13,957 bases of DNA from Cellvibrionales bacterium UBA4495 (GCA_002388905.1 DGNJ01000024.1:242-14198); one strand, 5' to 3'; positions 1 through 6,472 are shown, counted from the first letter of the stretch. Program-made: numbers and translations. The notes: generated by a model not told the origin, from the sequence alone.

Positions 1-56
1 CCCAACCTGGCGATCTTCTTCTGAGCCGTTTCCCGCCCCTAAATCGATGGTACGGT

Positions 57-80
57 GGCGGCGCGACGGAGTGCGCCGCC
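57..80 (+). other. GC-rich inverted repeat upstream of tetR-type gene
   Basis: A perfect 8-bp inverted repeat (GGCGGCGC at 57-64 and GCGCCGCC at 73-80) with an 8-nt loop. No T-tract follows, so it is not a canonical intrinsic terminator, although it could end transcription from an upstream gene. The frame beginning at base 1 reads seven residues to a TGA at 22-24, which may be the tail of an upstream gene, but so short a tail cannot be assigned. Confidence 0.35.
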
Positions 81-156
81 TGAGCCCGAAAATGCAACAC
101 GTTACCGGGGGCTGGTATTATCTGCTCTATTTGACGCGTTGGCGGATCGCGGTGCA

Positions 157-186
157 TTGACAGTGCGGATCGCTTGTGCCAAAAAT
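157..186 (+). promoter_or_regulatory. Candidate sigma70 promoter for the TetR-family gene
   Basis: A perfect -35 hexamer TTGACA (157-162) is followed 18 bp later by AAAAAT (181-186), a 4/6 match to TATAAT. The predicted start of transcription is near 193, about 60 nt before the ATG at 252. The 9-mer GCGGATCGC occurs at 142-150 and again at 165-173, each 3' of a TTGAC. One copy therefore lies inside the spacer and could bind a regulator, possibly the TetR protein itself. The -10 is weak, so the call is tentative. Confidence 0.35.
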
Positions 187-251
187 TCGTCCCGCTGCGT
201 GGTGCCAGGCGGCATTGGGCCGGGCAGATAAACTTCGAGAGCGGTCGTGTG

Positions 252-908
252 ATGAATCAACATCGTTTCAGTGCGAACAAAGACAAGAAAACAGCGGCCG
301 ACAAGGCCGATAGCACCTCCCTGGGTGCAATGACCCAGACCCGCTCGTCCGGGCCTGAGCAAAGCATCAACCGTATCCTTGATGCGACACTGGCCGCCGC
401 CTCCAAACAGGGCTTGCGCAGTTTGTCCATGAGTAGCATTTCCCGAGTGGCGGGTGTTGCCCGGGGGACCCTGTACCGCTATTTCCCCACCAAGGAAATT
501 CTACTGGAAAGCCTTGCCCAGCGAACCCGCGAGCGCTTTGAGGATGGAATCAACGAAGCCGTCTCCACCGCCACCAACGGTCGTGAAAGCCTGGTGGCAC
601 TGGTGGAGTTTCTCGCCCACTATTCCAGCGAGACCATGGCCGAGTACCTGCTGGAAGCGGAGCCGCACTTTTTTCTGGAATTTTTGCGCCGCTACTTTCC
701 CCACTATTCCGAGGTCATGGCCAACGCCCTGTCGTTGTTTTTCGACGAACTCGAGGAATCCCTGGGCTGCTCCCTGGACCGGGTACTGTGCGCGGAACTG
801 ATACTGCGCATCAATACCTCTTACGTCTTCGTCCCCAGCCAGCGCTCCACCGAGCAGCTCCTCGACAGCATCATGAACACCCTCAACCGGATGGCTCTGC
901 AAACCTGA
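252..908 (+). CDS. TetR/AcrR-family transcriptional regulator
   Basis: A 218-residue protein, normal for TetR repressors. The N-terminal DNA-binding domain spans roughly residues 38-85. It opens with a helix around RILDATLAAASKQG, followed by the helix-turn-helix around SSISRVAGVARGTLYRYF and the typical 'PTKEILLESL' continuation. Residues 90-218 form an all-helical ligand-binding and dimerisation domain without family-specific motifs, so the ligand is unknown. The ATG at 252 is preceded by a purine-rich GAGAGCGG. The ATG at 330 would give 192 residues, also typical, because the first ~27 residues are polar and low in complexity. The gene lies at the head of the catabolic block in the same orientation, so it probably controls the downstream genes. 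Regulator identity is firm; target and effector are inference. Confidence 0.9.
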   Translation: MNQHRFSANKDKKTAADKADSTSLGAMTQTRSSGPEQSINRILDATLAAASKQGLRSLSMSSISRVAGVARGTLYRYFPTKEILLESLAQRTRERFEDGINEAVSTATNGRESLVALVEFLAHYSSETMAEYLLEAEPHFFLEFLRRYFPHYSEVMANALSLFFDELEESLGCSLDRVLCAELILRINTSYVFVPSQRSTEQLLDSIMNTLNRMALQT

Positions 909-1261
909 CCGTTCTCTTTTTGCAGGGCCGGCGCCGGCCTGATCGTTCCGCCTCTCTCGCCCCTGCGTCAAATCCCGGAAAGCCCTCAAGCCTGTCTCTT
1001 TCACTGGCCCGCCCGGTGAAAATGCCGGTTGGTTGATCTCGATCATACTGAACACATTGAACAGATTTGTTATAAGTTGCGCAATCATCCGGCTTGGGAT
1101 ATGCTCGATTTGTCAGTCACTTCGGATGGCCCTGAGTGAGGGTGGCCGGAGCGAGGACCGGAAAAGTCGGTTGCCTGAGTGACGCCGTTGCTGTTCCCGG
1201 CTTGAAACTCAGTCAGTAGCGGCCTTGATAAGTCGAGTTCAATACGCAAGAGGTGAACAAT
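909..1261 (+). other. Non-coding gap between regulator and monooxygenase genes
   Basis: I see no convincing gene in this 353-bp stretch. It holds a perfect 14-bp palindrome GGCCGGCGCCGGCC (926-939) just after the tetR-type stop. It also holds a promoter-like element with a short palindrome (1034-1076), and two copies of CCTGAGTGA near 1130 and 1174 in the predicted leader. The leader ends in the ribosome binding site AGAGGTG (about 1249-1255) before the ATG at 1262. Confidence 0.5.
1034..1076 (+). promoter_or_regulatory. Candidate promoter with operator-like palindrome
   Basis: An extended -10 element, TGT followed by TATAAG (1068-1076, 5/6 to TATAAT), has a weak -35 candidate CTGAAC (1048-1053) 17 bp upstream. 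Immediately 5' is a perfect short palindrome, TGATC-TC-GATCA (1034-1045). A tandem TGAACA repeat (1049-1054 and 1058-1063) lies between. The position, about 180 nt before the monooxygenase start, suits control of that gene by the neighbouring TetR protein. The binding role is inferred. Confidence 0.4.
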
Positions 1262-2485
1262 ATGGGTGCCAACATGAAAGGTGCGGGCTATAACGAGAAA
1301 GCCGAAAAAGAACTCATCGGGCGTGCCAGGGAGCTGCAACCGCTGTTGCGTCGCAGTGGTCCGGCCCACGACAAAGAGCGCCGCCTGACCGATGAGGTCT
1401 TTACGGCACTGACGGATGCCGGTTTCTGGGAGATGGCCTCGCCACGCCGTTGGGGCGGCCTCGGGACCTCGGCCACAGCCATGGCCAGGGTGGGTGCTGA
1501 ACTGGGCAAGGGCGACCCGTCCGTGGGGTGGGTCTACACCGTCCTGCACGGCACCACCTGGGTAGCGAGCCTCGGCCCCGATGCGCTTCAGGAGGAGATA
1601 TTCGGCAGCAGCGACAGCCACCCGACCATCTGCGGCGCGGTGACGCCCCCCGGCGAAGCCCGGGAGGTGGAAGGCGGTTACAGGGTGACCGGGAAGTGGG
1701 CTTACTGTTCGGGTTCCCGCCACGCCGAATGGGGGCAGTTCGGCGTCAACATTATCAAACCCGATGGTTCGGTGCACCCCGGTGCTCTCGCCTATGTGCC
1801 CATGACGGACGTGACCATCGAGGACTCCTGGTTCATGAACGGCATGCGCGGTACCGGTTCCGAAACCTGCGTGGTTGAGGACGTATTCGTTCCGTCCACT
1901 CGCATCTTCAATATCGCCGAGCAGGGTGGAATCGGCAATCACCCCGAGGGCAAGAAACATGTGGGCGAGCCCTCCGATTACTGGCCCTTTATGCCGTTTC
2001 TCCGGGCCACCGCACACGGCATGGTGATCGGCGCCGCCGAAAGCATGCTCGGCGAGGTGCTCGAAGCCTCGAAGAGCCGCCCCATCGTCTATACCACCTA
2101 CAAGCGCCAGGCCGATTCAGCGGTGGTCCAGGCGGGCGTCGGCAAGATTGCCGCCATGGTGGAAGCCGCCCGGCTACTCATGGAGAAAACCTGCGGTCAA
2201 ATCGATGAGGCCGGTGTCAGTCGAATACCCATGTCGCCGCTGGAGCGAGCCCAGAGCAAGGGTGAGGGATCCTTCACCATCGACTTGCTTGCCCAGGCCT
2301 GCAACGAACTGATGTTTTTTGCCGGATCAGGGGCTTTCGACGAGCGCAAGGAAATCTGCCGCTACTGGCGTGACCTTAGTGTCGGGGCCCGCCATGTCGC
2401 CAACCTGCCCTATGTCGGTTACGAAATTCTGGGCAAGGCCATGCTCGACGTGGAACCCAATATCTCGCCGGCGGACTTTATCTGA
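1262..2485 (+). CDS. Acyl-CoA-dehydrogenase-fold flavin monooxygenase (group D, HsaA-like)
   Basis: A 407-residue protein of the acyl-CoA dehydrogenase fold whose pattern fits the two-component flavin hydroxylases (HsaA/HpaB-type oxygenase component) better than true dehydrogenases. Visible are an N-terminal helical domain with 'SPRRWGGLG' (60-68) and 'GDPSVGWVY' (84-92), and a central beta domain with 'GYRVTGKWAYCSGSRHAEW' (139-157) and 'GTGSETCVVEDVFVP' (197-211). The C-terminal domain carries 'WRDLSVGARHVANLPYVGYE' (369-388), the segment typical of the hydroxylase branch. These enzymes use reduced flavin and O2 to hydroxylate phenolic substrates and need a separate flavin reductase, which is absent from the window. 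The start was chosen at ATG 1262 because AGAGGTG lies about 6 nt upstream; a GTG at 1253 is in frame. It has its own promoter region and terminator. A desaturase or desulfurase role (DszC/SfnC-like) remains possible. Confidence 0.78.
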   Translation: MGANMKGAGYNEKAEKELIGRARELQPLLRRSGPAHDKERRLTDEVFTALTDAGFWEMASPRRWGGLGTSATAMARVGAELGKGDPSVGWVYTVLHGTTWVASLGPDALQEEIFGSSDSHPTICGAVTPPGEAREVEGGYRVTGKWAYCSGSRHAEWGQFGVNIIKPDGSVHPGALAYVPMTDVTIEDSWFMNGMRGTGSETCVVEDVFVPSTRIFNIAEQGGIGNHPEGKKHVGEPSDYWPFMPFLRATAHGMVIGAAESMLGEVLEASKSRPIVYTTYKRQADSAVVQAGVGKIAAMVEAARLLMEKTCGQIDEAGVSRIPMSPLERAQSKGEGSFTIDLLAQACNELMFFAGSGAFDERKEICRYWRDLSVGARHVANLPYVGYEILGKAMLDVEPNISPADFI

Positions 2486-2520
2486 TTCTATCCCAACCCC
2501 TGCCCGTAAGGGCCTTTCTC

Positions 2521-2553
2521 GGGCTGTCGACGATCCTCGACAGCCCTTTTTTT
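2521..2553 (+). terminator. Intrinsic terminator after the flavin monooxygenase gene
   Basis: A perfect 10-bp stem (GGGCTGTCGA at 2521-2530, TCGACAGCCC at 2537-2546) with a 6-nt loop is followed directly by seven T residues (2547-2553). A smaller GCCC-GTAA-GGGC hairpin followed by CTTTCTC (2502-2520) precedes it. This should isolate the monooxygenase gene as its own transcription unit. Confidence 0.93.
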
Positions 2554-2854
2554 GTCGTCGATTAGGGCCGCGTTGAATCAGGGGAGACAGGGTCGTGGGT
2601 GGTGTCTCCCCGGTATCAAACTGCTGGCATAGCGACCGCCCGGAGCGTTACTATCCCGAAAAGTGCGTTTTCAGATGTACCGGAAACCCCTAAAAACCCC
2701 TAAAGGTTTTTGGACACAACTGGCAATGTTCTGCCCCGCGCAAGGCCCTAAGAAGTACGTACAGTTGCCTGCTTTTGGCGCGATTTGCCGGCCATCGAGT
2801 AAAGTGGACGGGGGCAGCCTGGTTTAACGACAGCGGTTGGTTCGGGAGGAAGCT
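2554..2854 (+). other. Structured non-coding gap before the DLH-family gene
   Basis: I see no gene here. The stretch contains a perfect 9-bp inverted repeat with a 13-nt loop (GGGGAGACA 2581-2589, TGTCTCCCC 2603-2611). It also has a tandem duplication of AAACCCCTAA (2684-2693 and 2694-2703) whose second copy pairs with GGTTTTT (2705-2711) to form a 7-bp hairpin, and the 8-bp palindrome GTACGTAC (2755-2762). The DLH promoter is presumably in this gap, but I find no convincing -35/-10 pair. The ribosome binding site GGGAGGA ends about 4 nt before the GTG at 2855. Confidence 0.5.
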
Positions 2855-3565
2855 GTGATTCTCGAAGATTATCAGTATAGCGATGGCGATACGGTGCTGA
2901 GAGGGTATCTCGGCTACGACCAGGCCGCAAAAGGGCCGTGCCCGGGTGTGCTGGTTGCTCCTGAAGCCCCGGGCCTGGGCGATCATGTAAAAAAGCGTGT
3001 GGCTATGTTTGCCGAGGCGGGGTTTGTCGCCCTGGGTGCGGACGTTTATGGCGAGGGGCGTTACTTCGACGATATGGAGCAGATGATGCCTCGGGTGGAA
3101 GCCACCCGCTCCGATATTCCCGCCTGGCGACAGCGCATGAAGGCGGGGCTGGACGCCCTGGCCGTCCACGAAAGGGTGGATGCGGGCAGGCTCTGTGCCG
3201 TGGGTTACTGTTTCGGCGGTACCGGTGTCCTGGAACTGGCCCGCAGCGGTGCCGATCTGGCCGCGGTGGTTTGCTTTCACGGGGAACTGCATAAGACTCC
3301 CCACGCCGCGTCCGGCATCAAGGCCCGGATTCTGGTTTTCAATGGCGCCGATGATCCATTCGTGCCGGCCCAGGATCGCCTGGCCTTCGAGGCGGAGATG
3401 ACCGCGGCGGCTGTTGACTGGCAGATGGTGGTCTATGGCGGTGTCAAGCACGGTTGGACCAACCCGGCGTCGGATCAGGCGCCCGTCGATGGCATGGCGT
3501 ATGATGCCGTTATCGACCGCCGCTCCTGGCATGCCATGCTGGAATGGCTGCGGGAGACTCTCTGA
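2855..3565 (+). CDS. Dienelactone hydrolase family protein
   Basis: A 236-residue alpha/beta hydrolase of the dienelactone hydrolase family (usual length ~230-250). The nucleophile elbow is GYCFGG (117-122) with cysteine C119, as in classical dienelactone hydrolases. The acid is in 'NGADDPF' (163-169, D166 or D167) and the histidine in 'VKHGW' (H199). The upstream 'APEAPGLGDHVKKR' (35-48) supplies the family's conserved glutamate (E37). Such enzymes open lactones or related esters formed in aromatic ring-cleavage pathways. Here the substrate is unknown and the family is broad. The start is GTG 2855 because GGGAGGA is ideally placed just upstream; a TTG at 2837 is in frame but has no such site. 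The terminator upstream and promoter downstream make it probably monocistronic. Confidence 0.88.
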   Translation: MILEDYQYSDGDTVLRGYLGYDQAAKGPCPGVLVAPEAPGLGDHVKKRVAMFAEAGFVALGADVYGEGRYFDDMEQMMPRVEATRSDIPAWRQRMKAGLDALAVHERVDAGRLCAVGYCFGGTGVLELARSGADLAAVVCFHGELHKTPHAASGIKARILVFNGADDPFVPAQDRLAFEAEMTAAAVDWQMVVYGGVKHGWTNPASDQAPVDGMAYDAVIDRRSWHAMLEWLRETL

Positions 3566-3630
3566 GCCGGGGAATCGTCGTACAAAAAGCAAAAAATATA
3601 TGAAAATGGACATTTATATGGTTTTGTCTT

Positions 3631-3659
3631 GTGACAGCCACATCGGTCGCTCCTAAAAT
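3631..3659 (+). promoter_or_regulatory. Sigma70-type promoter of the Rieske gene pair
   Basis: The -35 GTGACA (3631-3636, 5/6 to TTGACA) and -10 TAAAAT (3654-3659, 5/6 to TATAAT) are separated by exactly 17 bp. The predicted transcription start near 3666 leaves a short leader of about 20 nt before the ATG at 3688. It is one of the best-matching promoters in the window. TGTC and GACA around the -35 (TGTC-TTGT-GACA, 3625-3636) form a small inverted repeat that a regulator could use. Confidence 0.65.
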
Positions 3660-3687
3660 CAATAAACGTTGAACCAGCAAGAGGCGG

Positions 3688-4689
3688 ATGCAGACGATGG
3701 CACAGCCAGTTGCGTACAAAGGGTGGTGGCCCCTTTGCGGGTCGGAAGAACTGACTGACCGCAAGCCGGTCGGTGTCCAGTGCGGCGATACCCGGATTGC
3801 CATTTACCGGGACAGCGACAACAGGCCGCGCGCGCTGGAAGATCGCTGTCCCCATCGCCGGGTTCCCCTTTCCCTGGGTCGGGTTACCCCCGATGGCTTT
3901 CTTCAGTGCGGCTACCACGGCTGGACATTCGATGGTGACAACGGTGATTTGATCCGGATCCCCAACCTCTCGGAAGGCGAGCGGGTGCCGCAGTGCGCCA
4001 TTCGCTGCTATGCCACCACCGAGAGCAACGGGCTGGTTTATGTCTGCCTGGGCGAGGAAAGCGAAAATCCCGGCGCCGAAGCCATTTTAGAACAACCCTA
4101 CCGCCCCGGCGCCCGTGAATTCCGCGGTGTTGAGCATGTACCCGTCAGTCATGAAGAGTTTGTCGCGGCGCTGATGGACGGCCCCGACCTGGTGTTCGGT
4201 TTCACCGGTGTTCTTTTCGGTGAGAGACCGCTGGGCGACCCCCGCTTCGATGACGGATTGCTGACACTGGACAGGATAGCCTACTGGAACTGGGGGGGCA
4301 TCGGTCACGCCAACCTGGGACCTCTGCGGCATCGGGCCGACAACCCTCTCATGCTGCGCACCCGGACCGAGCCGGTCACCGGCACCACCACCGCCCAGGT
4401 TTGCGACAACGAGGGGCACGTCCTGGCCCAGTCCCTGCTCGCCTGTGCCCCGGCTGCGCGGGGAACCACCGCGGTGCGCTGGCGGGCAAGCGTGGTCGCC
4501 GGTTCCGGGGTCCCCTCCGGCAAGGGGCCCGCATTGCTCAGGGCGTTGACCCGGCTGGGCAAGAGCCCGTTTAAGGTCAATAGCATGATCGACGGGGAAG
4601 CGCTGGCTGCCCTGCTACCGGGCCCCTCGGATACCTGGCGACAAGCTTCTCGTGACAGTACACCGCTGTCGTTGTCGGAGACAGCCTAG
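3688..4689 (+). CDS. Rieske oxygenase-family protein with intact [2Fe-2S] site but degenerate iron site
   Basis: A 333-residue VanA-like Rieske non-heme oxygenase homologue. The N-terminal Rieske domain (about 10-125) is complete: C54-P-H56 and C74-G-Y-H77 with 17 residues between, in the usual 'EDRCPHRRVPLSLG' and 'CGYHGWTFDGDNG' settings. In the C-terminal domain the canonical D-x2-H-x4-H mononuclear-iron motif reads D164-G-P-D167-L-V-F-G-F172, so both histidine ligands are replaced. This segment aligns without gaps to the intact site of the next gene. The protein should hold the cluster but not catalytic iron, and is best viewed as an electron-relay subunit. An H-x4-H at 150-155 lies too early and lacks the Asp. 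ATG 3688 has AAGAGG only 3 nt upstream; ATG 3697 is the alternative. A 65-bp gap leads to its partner. The role as partner is inference. Confidence 0.85.
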   Translation: MQTMAQPVAYKGWWPLCGSEELTDRKPVGVQCGDTRIAIYRDSDNRPRALEDRCPHRRVPLSLGRVTPDGFLQCGYHGWTFDGDNGDLIRIPNLSEGERVPQCAIRCYATTESNGLVYVCLGEESENPGAEAILEQPYRPGAREFRGVEHVPVSHEEFVAALMDGPDLVFGFTGVLFGERPLGDPRFDDGLLTLDRIAYWNWGGIGHANLGPLRHRADNPLMLRTRTEPVTGTTTAQVCDNEGHVLAQSLLACAPAARGTTAVRWRASVVAGSGVPSGKGPALLRALTRLGKSPFKVNSMIDGEALAALLPGPSDTWRQASRDSTPLSLSETA

Positions 4690-4695
4690 ACAAAA

Positions 4696-4704
4696 TGCTA
4701 TAAT
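4696..4704 (+). promoter_or_regulatory. Extended -10 promoter between the two Rieske genes
   Basis: TGC followed by a perfect TATAAT (TATAAT at 4699-4704) forms an extended -10 element in the 65-bp gap. Only a weak -35 (GAGACA at 4678-4683, spacing 15) is present, which extended -10 promoters tolerate. The predicted transcript would start near 4711 and include the strong AGGAGGT ribosome binding site (4741-4747). It would let the second Rieske gene be expressed separately as well as by read-through. Confidence 0.55.
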
Positions 4705-4754
4705 CGGAGTCGGCGCAGACGGTCCGACTGGTGCAGGCGCAGGAGGTAACAATC

Positions 4755-5810
4755 ATGGAAACAGCCATCGCCGATCCGCAAGTTCAGGATACCCGTTCCG
4801 GAAAATCCTCGATCGTGGGCCAGGAATGGCGACCGGGAAATTACGACCTGCGTGATACGTGGATTCCCGTTGCCCACTCTCCCCACGTCACCGGTAAACC
4901 CATTCGCCGGATGGTCCACTCCCACCCCGTGTTCCTGTGGCGTGACGGGGGGCGGCCGCTGGCGGCCGAATTCCACCCGGATGCCCTGGGTTCCGGGCAG
5001 TGCCGGGGCGGCGAGCTGACCGGCGGTTCCGGTTATTTTCCCGTCCACGAGCGCTACAACTATGTCTGGATGTGGTACGGTAATCCGGACAACGCCCATG
5101 AGGCCCTGATCCCGGACGTCCCCTATCTTCCCCGGGCCGGCAAGCCACTGCCGCGCAATATGTGGGGCCAGATCTACTTCAACTGCAGTTACGAGCTGGT
5201 TCAGGAGAACCTGCTCGATCTGGTGCATGCCGATTACCTGCACTCGGATATCATCGGCGACGAGGAAAACGACGACGACCGGGTCTACGTGGAATCCGAT
5301 TCGGAAACCGTTACCATGATCCGCGAGGTGAGCAATAAAACCATTCCGCCGCTACTGCGTTTCCTGGGTGTTCCCGCCAAGAAAGCGGACTATCGCGCTG
5401 TCGCCCACGTCCACTTGCGCAGTGGTGTGGTGGTTCTTTACGGCAAATTCATGCCCGGTTTCGCCCAGCCGCTCTTCCACCCCCTGGTGCCCGAATCCCG
5501 GTATGTGAGCCGTAACAATTTCACGTTCAATATCACCGGCGCTTCGCCCATTGCCCGTCACGGCTTTCCGCTGCTCAGTTACGTTATCGGTCCCCAGGAT
5601 GACTTCATGATGAAGCCGCAGAACCCCAAGTATCAGGCGAGGGGTGAGCGAAGGGATGTCAGTAGCCGCTTCGACGCGGCGGACAGCCGTTACCGAATGG
5701 TTATGGCCAAGCTGATTCAGCGGCAGAAAGAAGGGGACTACTCCTACCTCTCCGACGCGGACCCCGGCCAGGATATTGCCGGGCTTCTCGATTGTCCGCG
5801 AGTGGACTGA
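4755..5810 (+). CDS. Rieske oxygenase-family catalytic subunit lacking the Rieske cluster
   Basis: A 351-residue VanA-like oxygenase homologue. The catalytic domain has the canonical iron motif D155-L-V-H158-A-D-Y-L-H163 inside 'QENLLDLVHADYLHSDIIG'. D155 is the residue that bridges to the neighbouring Rieske histidine in this family. 'PQDDFMMKPQ' (280-289) probably supplies the third iron ligand (D282 or D283). The N-terminus still aligns with a Rieske domain ('DTWIPVAHS', 34-42; 'PVFLWRD', 58-64; 'YNYVWMWYG', 101-109). However, the CxH loop has become 'EFHPDAL' (72-78) and the CxxH loop is deleted, about 30 residues shorter than the upstream paralogue. No two-Cys/two-His cluster can be built. 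It must receive electrons from another protein, plausibly the preceding one. ATG 4755 has an ideal AGGAGGT 7 nt upstream; GTG 4731 is an in-frame alternative. Confidence 0.87.
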   Translation: METAIADPQVQDTRSGKSSIVGQEWRPGNYDLRDTWIPVAHSPHVTGKPIRRMVHSHPVFLWRDGGRPLAAEFHPDALGSGQCRGGELTGGSGYFPVHERYNYVWMWYGNPDNAHEALIPDVPYLPRAGKPLPRNMWGQIYFNCSYELVQENLLDLVHADYLHSDIIGDEENDDDRVYVESDSETVTMIREVSNKTIPPLLRFLGVPAKKADYRAVAHVHLRSGVVVLYGKFMPGFAQPLFHPLVPESRYVSRNNFTFNITGASPIARHGFPLLSYVIGPQDDFMMKPQNPKYQARGERRDVSSRFDAADSRYRMVMAKLIQRQKEGDYSYLSDADPGQDIAGLLDCPRVD

Positions 5811-5837
5811 CCGGCCCCGCCGCTCGCTACGACTCCG

Positions 5838-5878
5838 CCGCGTTCGCGGGACCGTCCCTTCCAGGCGAGGGGGCGGTC
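5838..5878 (+). other. Two consecutive hairpins between second Rieske gene and NTF2-like gene
   Basis: CCGCG-TT-CGCGG (5838-5849) is followed at once by an imperfect hairpin closed by GACCG (5850-5854) and CGGTC (5874-5878). No T-tract follows, so this is not a canonical terminator. It may pause or protect the transcript in the 128-bp gap. Confidence 0.4.
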
Positions 5879-5938
5879 GACCGCGACTTCCCTCTTGGTT
5901 ATGCTTGTCTGCCATCACAATAAAAGGGAGTCAGCACC

Positions 5939-6472
5939 ATGACCGGCGACGAGTCTCTCCGCGATTTGATCGATAAACAGGCAATCCACGAACTGGTTGC
6001 CAGCTACTGCCGGGCAATAGACCGGCGCGACTACGCGCTGCTGCGCAGCCTCTATCACGAGCAAGCCATTGAGGACCGGGGCGCCATTTTTTCCGGCACC
6101 GCGGCCGAGTTCGTGGACTTTGTGCAGGCGGATGCCGGCAACTATGAAATTACCTCCCATCGCCTCTTCAACGAGTTCTATGCTGTCGACGGCGATTTCG
6201 CGGAGGGCGAAATCTATTGCGAGGCCTATCACAGGACCGCGGGGGAAGAATCCATGGAGGTCATTGCCGGCGGGCGTTATCTCGACCGGTACGAAAAGCG
6301 CGGGGGCAAGTGGAAGTTTCTGTTTCGCACCAGTACCGTCGATCGCTGCGAGGTGCGCCCGGTCAATCGCGACGATTACCGTCAATTTGTCGCCGGCGCG
6401 CCAGCCGGGACGCCGGATGCTTCCGACCCGTCCTACCGTGTCCTGTCGTTGCTTGCCCGACATCAGCCATAG
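5939..6472 (+). CDS. SnoaL/NTF2-like protein
   Basis: A 177-residue cone-fold protein matching the SnoaL-like (NTF2 superfamily) pattern. The N-terminal helices run 'IDKQAIHELVASYCRAIDRRDYALLRSLYHEQA' (about 11-43), then 'TSHRLFNEF' (72-80) with the common H74. 'EIYCEAYHR' (91-99) and 'GGRYLDRYEKRGGKWKFLFR' (111-130) form the closing sheet. Family members include polyketide cyclases, dehydratases and isomerases, and the fold is shared with beta subunits of Rieske dioxygenases. It sits between the Rieske pair and a crotonase, so it could be a beta-like subunit, a dehydratase/isomerase of the pathway, or a binding protein. TAAAAGGGAG (5921-5930) supports the ATG at 5939. The crotonase start lies 9 nt after its stop, so the two are surely cotranscribed. 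Function is not determined. Confidence 0.8.
   Translation: MTGDESLRDLIDKQAIHELVASYCRAIDRRDYALLRSLYHEQAIEDRGAIFSGTAAEFVDFVQADAGNYEITSHRLFNEFYAVDGDFAEGEIYCEAYHRTAGEESMEVIAGGRYLDRYEKRGGKWKFLFRTSTVDRCEVRPVNRDDYRQFVAGAPAGTPDASDPSYRVLSLLARHQP

Noticed and set aside
1..24. Seven-residue open frame ending in TGA at the left edge
   Set aside because: Too short to identify; it could be the tail of an upstream gene but nothing beyond the stop codon supports it.
926..939. 14-bp palindrome GGCCGGCGCCGGCC as a terminator of the TetR gene
   Set aside because: No T-tract follows and there is no room for a loop, so it cannot act as a standard intrinsic terminator; it is probably a by-product of high GC.
1085..2017. 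Long open frame on the minus strand opposite the flavin monooxygenase gene
   Set aside because: It has no recognisable domain, is rich in His/Gly/Arg as expected from antisense of GC-rich coding DNA, and is fully covered by a well-supported + strand gene.
4135..4152. H150-x4-H155 in the first Rieske protein as a surviving iron site
   Set aside because: The gap-free alignment with the neighbouring paralogue puts the true motif at residues 164-172; the H-x4-H lies about 15 residues earlier and lacks the D two residues before the first His.
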